64,000 nt of DNA, taken from NCBI GenBank assembly GCA_012719855.1, contig JAAXZN010000036.1:55967-119966 (forward strand), given 5' to 3'. Source of the stretch: Serratia liquefaciens (lineage in GTDB: Bacteria; Pseudomonadota; Gammaproteobacteria; Enterobacterales; Enterobacteriaceae). This document shows positions 39,007 through 47,831 of this stretch, in pieces. The notes beneath the pieces were generated by a model. That model saw only the letters and a list, made by a program, of their open reading frames with translations, had not been told where the DNA came from and ran no database searches. Within the stretch, counting starts at the first letter, position 1, and each line of letters starts with the position of its first letter. The position numbers and the translations under genes are program-made.

Positions 39007-39738
39007 ATGGAACAGGCCGTTAACCTCTGGCCACTGATTGGCATTGCTGCCATCGTGGTCGGGTTTGTTTTACGCTTTAACCCCGTGCTGGTGGTGATTG
39101 TCGCCGGCATTATCACCGGGCTGGCGGCATTGATGCCGCTGGATGTGATCCTGGAAAAACTGGGTGAGGGTTTCTTGAATACCCGTAACCTGCCGCTGAT
39201 CCTGCTGCTGCCCTTGGCGGTGATCGGTTTGCTGGAACGTCACGGTTTGAAAGAGCGTGCACAGGCATGGATCGCCAAGATCAAAAGCGCCACCGCTGGA
39301 CGTTTGCTGATCGTCTATCTGTTCGTGCGCGAAATTACGGCCGCGATGGGGCTGACCAGCCTGGGTGGGCATCCGCAAATGGTGCGTCCGCTGTTGGCAC
39401 CCATGGCGGAAGGGGCCGCGGAAAACCGTTACGGCGAGCTGCCGGAGCGTACGCGCCACCGCCTGCGTGCCATGTCTGCCGCGACGGATAACGTCGGGTT
39501 GTTCTTTGGCGAAGACATTTTTGTGGCCTTCGGTGCGATCATCTTCATGCACAACTTTATGCTGGAATCCGGCGGTATCCAGACCGAGCCGCTGCATATC
39601 GCCTTGTGGGGCATTCCCACCGCTATCTTTGCCTTCCTGATCCATGCGTTCCGGCTTTACCGGATGGATAAGCAACTCAGCGCTGAATTGTCGCAGCTTA
39701 ATCAGGCGGCGCTGCAGGCCAAAGGAGATGCCCAATGA
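39007..39738 (+). CDS. DUF969 membrane protein, candidate 5-oxoproline permease subunit
   Basis: A 243-residue inner-membrane protein with about five or six predicted helices (for example LWPLIGIAAIVVGFVLRF, VLVVIVAGIITGLAALM, LPLILLLPLAVIGLL). Conserved polar segments lie between helices (EITAAMGLTSLGGHPQMVRP, AATDNVGLFFGEDIFVA). ATG 39007 has GAGGG upstream. It overlaps the DUF979 gene by 4 nt (ATGA), so the two probably form one complex. Its position between the oxoprolinase genes and the pyroglutamyl peptidase gene suggests pyroglutamate transport; this is inference. Confidence 0.82.
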   Translation: MEQAVNLWPLIGIAAIVVGFVLRFNPVLVVIVAGIITGLAALMPLDVILEKLGEGFLNTRNLPLILLLPLAVIGLLERHGLKERAQAWIAKIKSATAGRLLIVYLFVREITAAMGLTSLGGHPQMVRPLLAPMAEGAAENRYGELPERTRHRLRAMSAATDNVGLFFGEDIFVAFGAIIFMHNFMLESGGIQTEPLHIALWGIPTAIFAFLIHAFRLYRMDKQLSAELSQLNQAALQAKGDAQ

Positions 39739-40754
39739 CTTTCCAACAACAATATCTCTATTGGCTGGCCGGCGTGGTGCTGCTGATTGTCGCCGTGATG
39801 TCGTTCCGCGATCGCGCCAACCCACGGCGCATTACCACCGGCCTGTTCTGGGCGTTGTACGGCGTGGTGTTCCTGGTCGGTGACTGGACCTATAGCCTGT
39901 TGGGCGACGTGCTGGGAGAGGGCAGTAACGAAAAACGCATGCTGCATATCATCGTCGGCGTGGTGGTAGTGGTCATGGCGTTGATCGCCGGCTTTGGTGG
40001 CGTGCGTCTGGGTAGCTATCATCAACGGACTCCCCAGCAGCGCGAAGAGAGCGCGAAACGCTTGGGTAACCGGCTGTTTATTCCGGCGCTGGCCATTCCG
40101 GTGGTGACGGTGGTTGGCGTGCTGCTGTTCAACAATATTCCGTCACTGCAAACTGCGGTGTTCGGCAGCGGCAACCACGCTACCTTGATTACCCTGTTCT
40201 CAATGACCGCCGGTTGTTTGCTGGGGCTGGTGATTGCGGTGAAAATGACCCATGAAAAAGCGCTGCAACCGATTCAGGAAGCGCGCCGCCTGCTGGATTC
40301 CATTGGCTGGGCGTTTATTTTGCCGCAAATCCTCGCCACGCTGGGCTTGCTGTTTACCGCCGCAGGCGTCGGCACGGCCATCTCTCATCTGACTCAAGAG
40401 TATCTGGCGGTGGATAACCGCTTTATCGCGGTGGCGGTTTATGCCATCGGTATGGCGCTGTTGACCATGGTGATGGGTAACGCCTTTGCCGCTTTCCCGA
40501 TCGTCACCGCCGGTATCGGCATCCCGATCCTGGTGCTGCAACACGGCGGTAACCCGGCGGTGATGGCGGCCATCGGCATGTTTTCCGGCTATTGCGGCAC
40601 GCTGATGACGCCAATGGCTGCTAACTTTAATATTGTACCGGCGGCGTTGCTGGAATTGCCGGACAAGAATGCGGTCATCAAGGCGCAGGTGCCGACCGGG
40701 GTGCTGCTGCTGTTGGTGAACGTATTCCTGCTTTATTTCCTGATGTTCCTTTAA
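39735..40754 (+). CDS. DUF979 membrane protein, candidate 5-oxoproline permease subunit
   Basis: A 339-residue inner-membrane protein with about nine or ten predicted helices. Conserved segments include VLLFNNIPSLQTAVFG, MTAGCLLGLVIAVKMT, MGNAFAAFPIVTAGIGIPIL and GNPAVMAAIGMFSGYCGTLMTPMAANFN, the last resembling substrate-binding hairpins of ion-coupled transporters. It overlaps the DUF969 gene by 4 nt and lies 9 nt before pcp. A paired permease for pyroglutamate is the simplest reading, but no substrate can be read from sequence. Confidence 0.82.
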   Translation: MTFQQQYLYWLAGVVLLIVAVMSFRDRANPRRITTGLFWALYGVVFLVGDWTYSLLGDVLGEGSNEKRMLHIIVGVVVVVMALIAGFGGVRLGSYHQRTPQQREESAKRLGNRLFIPALAIPVVTVVGVLLFNNIPSLQTAVFGSGNHATLITLFSMTAGCLLGLVIAVKMTHEKALQPIQEARRLLDSIGWAFILPQILATLGLLFTAAGVGTAISHLTQEYLAVDNRFIAVAVYAIGMALLTMVMGNAFAAFPIVTAGIGIPILVLQHGGNPAVMAAIGMFSGYCGTLMTPMAANFNIVPAALLELPDKNAVIKAQVPTGVLLLLVNVFLLYFLMFL

Positions 40755-40763
40755 GGAGAACGC

Positions 40764-41408
40764 ATGCAAAAGGTGTTGATCACGGGCTTTGAGCCCTTTG
40801 GCGGCGAGCGCGTTAATCCTTCGTGGGAAGTGGTAAAGCAACTCAATGATATGGAGCTTTCCGGCGCGCGCATTATTGCGCGCCAGCTGCCCTGCGTATT
40901 CGGCGCGGCGCTGGAAGCGCTCAATGAGGCGATTGATGATGTGCAGCCAGTGATGGTATTAGCTATCGGCCAGGCCGGTGGACGGACTGACATTACGCTG
41001 GAACGCGTGGCAATCAATATCGACGATGCGCGTATTCCGGATAATCAGGGGCAGCAGCCGATAGACGAGCCTATCGTTGAAAACGGGCCTGCGGCCTATT
41101 TCAGCACCTTGCCCGTCAAGGCGATGGTTGAAGCGATGCGTGAAGCGGGCATCCCGGCTTCCGTATCGCAAACGGCCGGCACCTACGTTTGCAACCATGT
41201 GATGTACGGCTTGTTGCACCGTTTAAGCAAACAGCAGGCGATCAAGGGTGGGTTCATTCATATCCCTTATCTGCCGGAGCAGGCTGCCGCACATCCTGGC
41301 GCTCCCAGCATGGCGGCAACCACGGTGTTGTTCGCGCTGGAACTGGCCGTCTCCATTGCACTGCAGGTTGAACACGATTTGAAGGTCGTCGGCGGCGCGA
41401 CGCATTAA
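40764..41408 (+). CDS. pcp: Pyroglutamyl-peptidase I
   Basis: A cytosolic cysteine peptidase that removes N-terminal pyroglutamate from peptides. It has 214 residues. The catalytic triad is visible: Glu80 in [10 protein letters not shown], Cys143 in [13 protein letters not shown], and His166 in [11 protein letters not shown]. The N-terminus [19 protein letters not shown] is the family signature. It lies 9 nt after the DUF979 gene, so one transcript would encode release, transport and opening of pyroglutamate. Confidence 0.96.
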   Translation: MQKVLITGFEPFGGERVNPSWEVVKQLNDMELSGARIIARQLPCVFGAALEALNEAIDDVQPVMVLAIGQAGGRTDITLERVAINIDDARIPDNQGQQPIDEPIVENGPAAYFSTLPVKAMVEAMREAGIPASVSQTAGTYVCNHVMYGLLHRLSKQQAIKGGFIHIPYLPEQAAAHPGAPSMAATTVLFALELAVSIALQVEHDLKVVGGATH

Positions 41409-41419
41409 TCGCCGTTTTT

Positions 41420-41445
41420 CCCCGGCGCGGTTTGTCGCGTCGGGG
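41420..41445 (+). terminator. GC-rich hairpin after pcp
   Basis: CCCCGGCGCG (41420-41429) pairs with CGCGTCGGGG (41436-41445) with one G-T wobble. No T-run follows, so termination efficiency is doubtful and read-through into nei is possible. Confidence 0.45.
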
Positions 41446-41464
41446 GCTACTCAGGAGTGATTCT

Positions 41465-42256
41465 ATGCCGGAAGGACCGGAGATTCGCCGGGCGGCAGAT
41501 GCACTGGCGGCGGCGGTGATCGACCAGCCGCTGACCGACGTCGGTTTTGCCTTTCCCCAGCTTAAACACTATCGCGACCGGTTAATCGGTGAGCGGATCA
41601 TTGCTATCGAGCCGCGCGGCAAGGCGTTGCTGACTCACTTTTCCAATGGGCTGACGCTTTATAGCCATAACCAATTGTATGGCGTGTGGAAGGTGGTGAA
41701 CGCAGGGGAAACGCCGAAAACCAAACGGGATCTGCGCGTACGGCTGGAAACGGCGGAGCGGGCAATTCTGTTGTACAGCGCTTCGGATATTACCCTTGGG
41801 CCGCGCGAGGAAATTGAACAGCATCCGTTTTTGCAACGCATCGGCCCCGATGTGCTGGATATGACGCTGACGGAAACGGCGGTAGAACAGCGGCTGCTGT
41901 CACCGAGGTTTTGCCGCAGGCAACTGGGCGGCATGTTGCTCGATCAGGCGTTTCTTGCCGGACTGGGCAATTATCTGCGCGCAGAAATTCTCTGGCAGGC
42001 CGAACTGGCACCGCAGCATAAGCCGCAGGATCTGTCGCCAGAGGCTTTGCAACGGCTGGCAAAGGCCTTGCTGGCGGTGCCGAGGCTGTCTTACCAGACT
42101 CGTAGGCAGGTGAATGAGAACCGTCATCACGGAGCGTTATTCAGCTTCAAGGTGTTTCACCGTAGCGGTGAACCCTGCGAACGTTGCGGCGCGATGATCG
42201 TCCGTACTTCGTTGTCGTCGCGGCCGTTTTATTGGTGTCCCGGCTGTCAGAAATAG
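41465..42256 (+). CDS. nei: Endonuclease VIII (Nei), oxidised-pyrimidine DNA glycosylase
   Basis: Base-excision repair glycosylase/AP lyase, 263 residues. After Met removal the N-terminal Pro-Glu (MPEGPEIRR) provides the nucleophile and catalytic Glu. Lys in [11 protein letters not shown] corresponds to the conserved beta-hairpin Lys. The C-terminal zinc finger is [20 protein letters not shown] followed by CPGCQ. ATG 41465 is fixed by the essential PEGPE start. It is 56 nt after pcp, the usual enterobacterial neighbour. Confidence 0.97.
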   Translation: MPEGPEIRRAADALAAAVIDQPLTDVGFAFPQLKHYRDRLIGERIIAIEPRGKALLTHFSNGLTLYSHNQLYGVWKVVNAGETPKTKRDLRVRLETAERAILLYSASDITLGPREEIEQHPFLQRIGPDVLDMTLTETAVEQRLLSPRFCRRQLGGMLLDQAFLAGLGNYLRAEILWQAELAPQHKPQDLSPEALQRLAKALLAVPRLSYQTRRQVNENRHHGALFSFKVFHRSGEPCERCGAMIVRTSLSSRPFYWCPGCQK

Positions 42257-42284
42257 CAAAAAAAAGCCGCCCATCGGGCGGCTT
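42257..42284 (-). terminator. Terminator of gltA
   Basis: AGCCGCCC (42265-42272) pairs with GGGCGGCT (42276-42283). On the minus strand it is followed by eight T residues, 29 nt after the gltA stop codon. On the plus strand the same hairpin could weakly end nei. Confidence 0.9.
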
Positions 42285-42312
42285 GAGCTGCTTTATGTAG
42301 GGTAAAGCGGCG

Positions 42313-43605
42313 TTATTTGTTTTTCACCTGAGATTTGAAATCGCGTTCGGCATAGCCGGTGTACAGCTGACGCGGACGGGCAATCTTGATGCCTTCGTCG
42401 TGCATTTCGTTCCAGTGTGCAATCCAGCCGATGGTACGGGCGATGGCGAAGATTACGGTGAACATGGAAGAAGGAATGCCCATTGCCTTCAGAATGATAC
42501 CTGAGTAGAAGTCGACGTTCGGGTACAGCTTCTTCTCGATGAAGTACGGGTCGTTCAGCGCGATGTGTTCCAGCTCCATCGCCACTTCCAGCAGGTTGTC
42601 GTCCTTCTTGTTCAGCTCTTTCAGCACTTCGTGACAGGTTTCGCGCATCACGGTGGCGCGTGGGTCGTAGTTCTTGTACACGCGGTGGCCAAAGCCCATC
42701 AGACGGAAGGAGTCGTTCTTGTCCTTGGCGCGTTTGATAAACTCAGGGATGTGCTCAACGGTCTTGATCTCTTCCAGCATTTTCAGCGCGGCTTCGTTGG
42801 CGCCGCCGTGTGCCGGGCCCCACAGGGAGGCGATACCGGCCGCGATACAGGCAAACGGGTTAGCGCCTGAAGAACCGGCGGTACGTACGGTAGAGGTGGA
42901 AGCGTTCTGCTCGTGGTCTGCGTGCAGGATCAGGATGCGATCCATTGCGCGTTCCAGCACTGGGTTCACCACGTATTCTTCACACGGGGTCGCGAACATC
43001 ATGTGCAGGAAGTTACCGGCGTAGGACAGGTCGTTACGTGGATAAACGAACGGCTGGCCCAGGGAATATTTGTAACACATGGCCGCCACGGTAGGCATTT
43101 TGGACAGCAGGCGGAACGCGGTGATCTCGCGGTGACGCTCGTTGTTGACGTCCAGCGCATCGTGGTAGAACGCCGCCAGGGCACCGGTCACGCCGCACAG
43201 CACCGCCATAGGGTGCGAGTCGCGGCGGAAGCCACGGAACAGATGGGTGATCTGGTCGTGGATCATGGTGTGGCGGGTGACGGTCGTTTTGAAGGTTTCG
43301 AACTCTTCTGCGGTTGGGGTCTCGCCGTACAGCAGGATGTAGCACACTTCCAGGTAAGAAGACTCTTTCGCCAGCTGTTCAATCGGGAAGCCACGGTGCA
43401 GCAGCACGCCTTTGTCACCGTCGATAAAGGTGATTTTGGATTCGCAGGAAGCGGTAGAGGTAAAGCCGGGATCAAACGTGAAATAACCTTTGGAGCCCAG
43501 GGCGCGGACATCGAGGACATCGGGGCCCAGTGTCGGGGATAATACGCCCAGTTCGATTGGAGCTTCACCATCATTAATGGTTAGCGTCGCTTTCTTATCA
43601 GTCAT
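42313..43605 (-). CDS. gltA: Citrate synthase (type II, NADH-sensitive family)
   Basis: Condenses acetyl-CoA and oxaloacetate to citrate, the entry step of the TCA cycle. It has 430 residues. Catalytic His residues lie in [13 protein letters not shown] and [14 protein letters not shown] and the catalytic Asp in [12 protein letters not shown]. The N-terminal segment with [23 protein letters not shown] is typical of the hexameric, NADH-inhibited enzymes. It is divergent from sdhCDAB over a long shared control region. Confidence 0.98.
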   Translation of the reverse strand: MTDKKATLTINDGEAPIELGVLSPTLGPDVLDVRALGSKGYFTFDPGFTSTASCESKITFIDGDKGVLLHRGFPIEQLAKESSYLEVCYILLYGETPTAEEFETFKTTVTRHTMIHDQITHLFRGFRRDSHPMAVLCGVTGALAAFYHDALDVNNERHREITAFRLLSKMPTVAAMCYKYSLGQPFVYPRNDLSYAGNFLHMMFATPCEEYVVNPVLERAMDRILILHADHEQNASTSTVRTAGSSGANPFACIAAGIASLWGPAHGGANEAALKMLEEIKTVEHIPEFIKRAKDKNDSFRLMGFGHRVYKNYDPRATVMRETCHEVLKELNKKDDNLLEVAMELEHIALNDPYFIEKKLYPNVDFYSGIILKAMGIPSSMFTVIFAIARTIGWIAHWNEMHDEGIKIARPRQLYTGYAERDFKSQVKNK

Positions 43606-43839
43606 TTACTGTCTCCTTAGCGCCTTATTTTAAAAACCTCTAACAACTGAAATACCTTAATTCTCCTCAGGTTGCCCGCAAAAAATGGTGCGGACGCTAA
43701 CTCTGTGAGCGACTGCGCAAATGCGCGGGTAGGGTACAGAGTGCTAACCAGGCGAACGAGGCGGGTGACCAGTTGTTAACGATTCATCGGAATTCGTTAT
43801 ATTCTGTTAATCTTACCTACGACGTGTTCGGGGGTTGTT

Positions 43840-43938
43840 GAACCTATCCCAATAAACTGTTTTATATGCCTTATTTTATTTAATCTGCGGCGAACTGCTG
43901 CAAACATGCCCGGCAAAAACCCCCATTGGGATAGGTTC
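43840..43938. repeat. Perfect 14-bp inverted repeat with 71-bp spacer
   Basis: GAACCTATCCCAAT (43840-43853) is the exact reverse complement of ATTGGGATAGGTTC (43925-43938). Centres are 85 bp apart, close to eight helical turns. It could be a paired binding site for one regulator or a long RNA hairpin in a leader. Confidence 0.85.
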
Positions 43939-44085
43939 TGCCAAATACACTGTTGCATATCTTGAACACAGGGGGAAGTGTATCTGCTGACCTATAGCGC
44001 ATCATAGGACCGTTTGTGCCCCTATATGTAATGGAATTGTTGATCTCTTGTCAAATCAGATAATTAATTTTGTGCCAATTGTGAA

Positions 44086-44107
44086 ATTCGTGATCTAAAT
44101 CACTGTT
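44086..44107. promoter_or_regulatory. CRP-cAMP site upstream of sdhC
   Basis: CGTGATCTAAATCACT (44089-44104) matches TGTGA-N6-TCACA at eight of ten core positions with a symmetric core. Its position, about 240 bp upstream of sdhC, suits CRP activation of sdh as in E. coli, or of gltA on the other side. Confidence 0.7.
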
Positions 44108-44338
44108 CGGGGGAAATGTTACCAAAGGGATTGTATGGGAATTGTAATCAGAATGTGATCCTCCTATACTGCCGCCAGGTCTCCGGGATACCCTGAAGTA
44201 GGAGCACCCAGCGTTATAACTACGCGCCGTTTAAGCACAGAGGATGTTGTTGTTTGAGCGCGTGACGTGTGAGGGTTTTGGCTCTTAACGCTGTCTGATC
44301 CCCGCCCAGGCCGGAGGAAGGAAAATAATAAGAGCTGT

Positions 44339-44728
44339 GTGGGCAAAAACGTGAAAAAACAAAGACCTGTCAACCTGGATCTGCAAACGATCCGGTTTCC
44401 CGTAACTGCGATAGCGTCCATCTTACACCGAGTCTCTGGCGTAATTACCTTCGTTGCCGTGGGTATCCTCCTCTGGCTGCTGGGCCTGTCTCTCTCTTCC
44501 CAAGAGGGGTTCATGCAGGCTGCCGCCATCATGAATAGCTTCGTTGTCAAATTCATATTCTGGGGCATCCTCACGGCGCTGGCCTATCACATTTGCGGTG
44601 GTATTCGCCACTTGTTAATGGATTTTGGCTATATCGAAGAGAGTTTAGCTGCCGGTACCCGTTCTGCCCAGGTGGCGATCGGTCTGACCGTCGTGCTGTC
44701 AGTTCTGGCTGGAGTCCTCGTATGGTAA
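44339..44728 (+). CDS. sdhC: Succinate dehydrogenase cytochrome b556 subunit
   Basis: A membrane anchor of complex II that helps bind haem b and ubiquinone; 129 residues with three helices. The conserved segment [25 protein letters not shown] includes quinone-site residues, and the haem ligand His lies in [13 protein letters not shown] (near residue 84). The start is a GTG giving MGKNVKK, which matches homologue length, but GGAGGAAGG (44313-44321) is 17 nt away, unusually far; GTG 44351 is another possibility. The stop overlaps sdhD by 7 nt. Confidence 0.93.
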   Translation: MGKNVKKQRPVNLDLQTIRFPVTAIASILHRVSGVITFVAVGILLWLLGLSLSSQEGFMQAAAIMNSFVVKFIFWGILTALAYHICGGIRHLLMDFGYIEESLAAGTRSAQVAIGLTVVLSVLAGVLVW

Positions 44729-45069
44729 ACAATGTTTCTGCATTAGGGCGCAACGGCGTACACGACTGGTTGTTACTGCGTGCTTCCGCTATCGTCATCA
44801 CCCTGTATGTTCTGTATATCCTGGGCTTCTTCGTTACGGCTCCGGATCTTACCTACGAAATCTGGCGCGGCTTTTTCGCCACCTCTATTACGAAAGTGTT
44901 CACCCTGCTGACGCTGCTGTCGATTCTGGTTCACGCCTGGGTCGGTTTGTGGCAGGTCTTGACGGATTACGTCAAGCCTTTGGCGGTACGTCTGGTGTTG
45001 CAACTGGCGATTGTTGTCGTGTTGCTGGTCTATTTACTGTACGGAACAATCGTAGTGTGGGGGGCGTAA
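44722..45069 (+). CDS. sdhD: Succinate dehydrogenase membrane anchor subunit D
   Basis: Second membrane anchor of complex II, 115 residues with three helices, the same length as E. coli SdhD. The start [24 protein letters not shown] is conserved. Quinone and haem residues lie in [20 protein letters not shown] (Asp and Tyr). ATG 44722 lies inside the end of sdhC, and sdhA follows after one base. Confidence 0.97.
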   Translation: MVNNVSALGRNGVHDWLLLRASAIVITLYVLYILGFFVTAPDLTYEIWRGFFATSITKVFTLLTLLSILVHAWVGLWQVLTDYVKPLAVRLVLQLAIVVVLLVYLLYGTIVVWGA

Positions 45070-45070
45070 G

Positions 45071-46837
45071 ATGAAACTGCCGATCAGAGAGTTTGATGCT
45101 GTAGTTATCGGTGCAGGCGGCGCAGGTATGCGCGCGGCACTGCAAATTTCTCAAGCAGGCTCCAGCTGTGCCCTGCTGTCAAAAGTATTCCCGACCCGTT
45201 CCCATACCGTGTCTGCGCAGGGTGGCATCACCGTAGCGCTGGGTAACAACCACGAAGATAACTGGGAATGGCACATGTATGACACGGTGAAAGGTTCCGA
45301 TTATATCGGTGACCAGGACGCCATTGAATATATGTGTAAAACCGGCCCGGAAGCGGTTCTGGAGCTGGAGCATATGGGCCTGCCGTTCTCGCGTACGGAC
45401 GAAGGCCGCATTTATCAGCGTCCGTTCGGCGGCCAGTCACTGAACTTCGGTGGCGCACAGGCGGCACGCACCGCGGCGGCAGCTGACCGTACCGGTCACG
45501 CGTTGTTGCACACCCTGTACCAACAGAATCTGAAAAATCACACCACTATCTTCTCCGAGTGGTATGCGCTGGATCTGGTGAAAAACCAGGATGGCGCAGT
45601 GGTCGGCACCACGGCTATCTGCATCGAAACCGGTGAAGTGGTTTACTTCAAAGCCAAGGCCACCGTGCTGGCGACCGGCGGTGCAGGCCGTATTTACCAG
45701 TCCACCACCAACGCCCACATCAACACCGGCGACGGTGTCGGTATGGCGCTGCGCGCCGGCGTGCCGGTGCAGGACATGGAAATGTGGCAGTTCCACCCGA
45801 CCGGCATCGCCGGCGCCGGGGTATTGGTGACCGAAGGTTGCCGTGGCGAAGGTGGTTATCTGCTGAACAAACACGGCGAGCGTTTCATGGAGCGCTATGC
45901 GCCGAACGCCAAAGACCTGGCGGGCCGTGATGTCGTAGCCCGTTCTATCATGATTGAAATCCGCGAAGGCCGCGGCTGTGACGGTCCATGGGGCCCACAC
46001 GTCAAGCTGAAGCTGGATCACCTGGGCAAAGAAGTGCTGGAATCCCGTCTGCCGGGCATTCTGGAACTGTCGCGCACCTTCGCGCACGTCGACCCGGTGA
46101 AAGAGCCGATTCCGGTTATCCCAACCTGCCACTACATGATGGGCGGTATTCCGACCAAAGTGACTGGCCAGGCGCTGACCGTGAACGAAAAAGGCGAAGA
46201 CGTGGTCATCCCGGGCCTGTTCGCCGTGGGCGAAATTGCCTGCGTATCGGTGCACGGCGCCAACCGTCTGGGCGGCAACTCGTTGCTGGACCTGGTGGTG
46301 TTCGGTCGTGCCGCCGGCATGCATCTGCATGAGTCTCTGGCGGAGCAGGGCGAAAGCCGTGATGCCAGCGATTCTGATGTAGAGGCGTCGCTGGATCGTC
46401 TGAACCGCTGGAACAACACCCGTTCCGGTGAAGATCCGGTCGAAATCCGTAAGGCGCTTCAAGCCTGCATGCAGCACAACTTCTCGGTATTCCGCGAAGG
46501 CGATGCGATGGCGAAAGGCCTGGAAGAGCTGAAAGTGATCCGTGAACGTCTGAAGAACGCACGTCTGGACGATACCTCCAGCGAGTTCAACACCCAGCGC
46601 ATCGAATGCCTGGAGCTGGATAACCTGATGGAGACCGCGTTTTCCACCGCCGTGTCGGCCAACTTCCGTACCGAAAGCCGTGGCGCACACAGCCGCTTCG
46701 ACTTCCCGGAACGTGATGACGCCAACTGGCTGTGTCACTCGCTGTATCAGCCGCAATCGGAAAGCATGACGCGTCGTGAAGTGAACATGCAACCGAAGCT
46801 GCGCCCGGCATTCCCGCCGAAAGTGCGTTCTTACTAA
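45071..46837 (+). CDS. sdhA: Succinate dehydrogenase flavoprotein subunit
   Basis: Catalytic subunit oxidising succinate to fumarate on the cytoplasmic face of the inner membrane. It has 588 residues. The FAD-binding start is [15 protein letters not shown], and the covalent FAD-linking His lies in [13 protein letters not shown] (near residue 45). Active-site residues are in [11 protein letters not shown], the Arg-containing [14 protein letters not shown], and [18 protein letters not shown]. It is in one operon with sdhCDB. Confidence 0.98.
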   Translation: MKLPIREFDAVVIGAGGAGMRAALQISQAGSSCALLSKVFPTRSHTVSAQGGITVALGNNHEDNWEWHMYDTVKGSDYIGDQDAIEYMCKTGPEAVLELEHMGLPFSRTDEGRIYQRPFGGQSLNFGGAQAARTAAAADRTGHALLHTLYQQNLKNHTTIFSEWYALDLVKNQDGAVVGTTAICIETGEVVYFKAKATVLATGGAGRIYQSTTNAHINTGDGVGMALRAGVPVQDMEMWQFHPTGIAGAGVLVTEGCRGEGGYLLNKHGERFMERYAPNAKDLAGRDVVARSIMIEIREGRGCDGPWGPHVKLKLDHLGKEVLESRLPGILELSRTFAHVDPVKEPIPVIPTCHYMMGGIPTKVTGQALTVNEKGEDVVIPGLFAVGEIACVSVHGANRLGGNSLLDLVVFGRAAGMHLHESLAEQGESRDASDSDVEASLDRLNRWNNTRSGEDPVEIRKALQACMQHNFSVFREGDAMAKGLEELKVIRERLKNARLDDTSSEFNTQRIECLELDNLMETAFSTAVSANFRTESRGAHSRFDFPERDDANWLCHSLYQPQSESMTRREVNMQPKLRPAFPPKVRSY

Positions 46838-46853
46838 TTGCGGAGATCGATTG

Positions 46854-47570
46854 ATGAAACTCGAATTTTCAATTTATCGCTACAATCCGGATGTCGATGA
46901 CGCTCCGCATATGCAGGACTACAGCCTGGAAGCGGAAGAAGGTCGCGACATGATGTTGCTGGATGCCTTGATCCTGCTGAAAGAAAAAGATCCCAGCCTG
47001 TCGTTCCGTCGTTCCTGCCGTGAAGGCGTGTGTGGTTCCGACGGGATCAACATGAACGGCAAAAACGGCCTGGCTTGCATCACCCCGATCTCGTCGCTGC
47101 GCAAAGGCAACAACAAGATTGTGATCCGCCCGCTGCCTGGCTTGCCGGTAGTGCGCGATCTGGTGGTGGATATGGGTCAGTTCTACACCCAGTATGAAAA
47201 GATCAAACCTTACCTGCAGAACGACGGCAAGAACCCGCCGGCGCGTGAGCACCTGCAATCGCCGGAGCAACGTGCCAAGCTGGACGGACTTTATGAGTGC
47301 ATTTTATGCGCTTGTTGTTCGACCTCTTGCCCATCATTCTGGTGGAACCCGGACAAATTCATTGGCCCGGCTGGCCTGCTGGCGGCATACCGCTTCCTGA
47401 TTGACAGCCGTGACACGGAAACGGAAGAACGTTTAGACGATCTAGACGACGCTTTCAGTGTTTTCCGCTGCCATAGCATTATGAATTGTGTCAGTGTATG
47501 TCCTAAAGGCTTGAACCCGACGCGTGCTATCGGTCATATCAAGTCTATGCTGCTGCAACGCGGCGCATAA
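46854..47570 (+). CDS. sdhB: Succinate dehydrogenase iron-sulfur subunit
   Basis: Electron-transfer subunit of complex II; 238 residues, equal to E. coli SdhB. The 2Fe-2S cysteines lie in SCREGVCGSDG and GLACITP. The 4Fe-4S and 3Fe-4S cysteines lie in CILCACCSTSCPSFWW and CHSIMNCVSVCPKGLNP. ATG 46854 is preferred over a TTG one codon upstream. A structured 261-nt spacer separates it from sucA. Confidence 0.98.
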   Translation: MKLEFSIYRYNPDVDDAPHMQDYSLEAEEGRDMMLLDALILLKEKDPSLSFRRSCREGVCGSDGINMNGKNGLACITPISSLRKGNNKIVIRPLPGLPVVRDLVVDMGQFYTQYEKIKPYLQNDGKNPPAREHLQSPEQRAKLDGLYECILCACCSTSCPSFWWNPDKFIGPAGLLAAYRFLIDSRDTETEERLDDLDDAFSVFRCHSIMNCVSVCPKGLNPTRAIGHIKSMLLQRGA

Positions 47571-47584
47571 GTGGGACGAGATGC

Positions 47585-47740
47585 TGCGCCGGGCAGTTTC
47601 CGGCGCACATCACAAAGGAGGGAGCCTCTAAAAACTGACCCGTGGCTGCGGCACTATGCAGCCAGGTTCGCCCGCCGGTTTTTAGAGGTTCCTTGTAAGG
47701 GACCGCAAGGTCCATAGCAGAACGTACCGTAAAAGTACGT
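47585..47740 (+). other. Hairpin-rich sdhB-sucA spacer
   Basis: Four perfect stems lie in tandem. TGCGCCGG 47585-47592 pairs with CCGGCGCA 47600-47607. CCTCTAAAAAC 47625-47635 pairs with GTTTTTAGAGG 47678-47688 and encloses GGCTGC/GCAGCC (47644-47649, 47658-47663). GGACC/GGTCC (47700-47704, 47709-47713) has a GCAA loop. ACGTAC/GTACGT is at 47722-47727 and 47735-47740. None ends in a T-run. The block probably marks processing or attenuation between the sdh and suc parts of the transcript. Confidence 0.75.
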
Positions 47741-47831
47741 CGAGTGAACCGTTTCTACGGCAAACCGTATCCATCACGGTAATTATGTTAACCACGGCGA
47801 AAACTAAAGCTTCAAAGCTTAAGGGATCATG

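Larger units (their letters stand above)
43606..44338. promoter_or_regulatory. gltA-sdhC divergent control region
   Basis: A 733-bp region without a gene that must hold the promoters for citrate synthase and for the sdh-suc operon. I can see a CRP-like site (44086-44107) and a perfect long-range inverted repeat (43840-43853 with 43925-43938). In E. coli this region is also controlled by ArcA, Fnr and long leaders; I could not place those sites reliably here. Confidence 0.8.
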
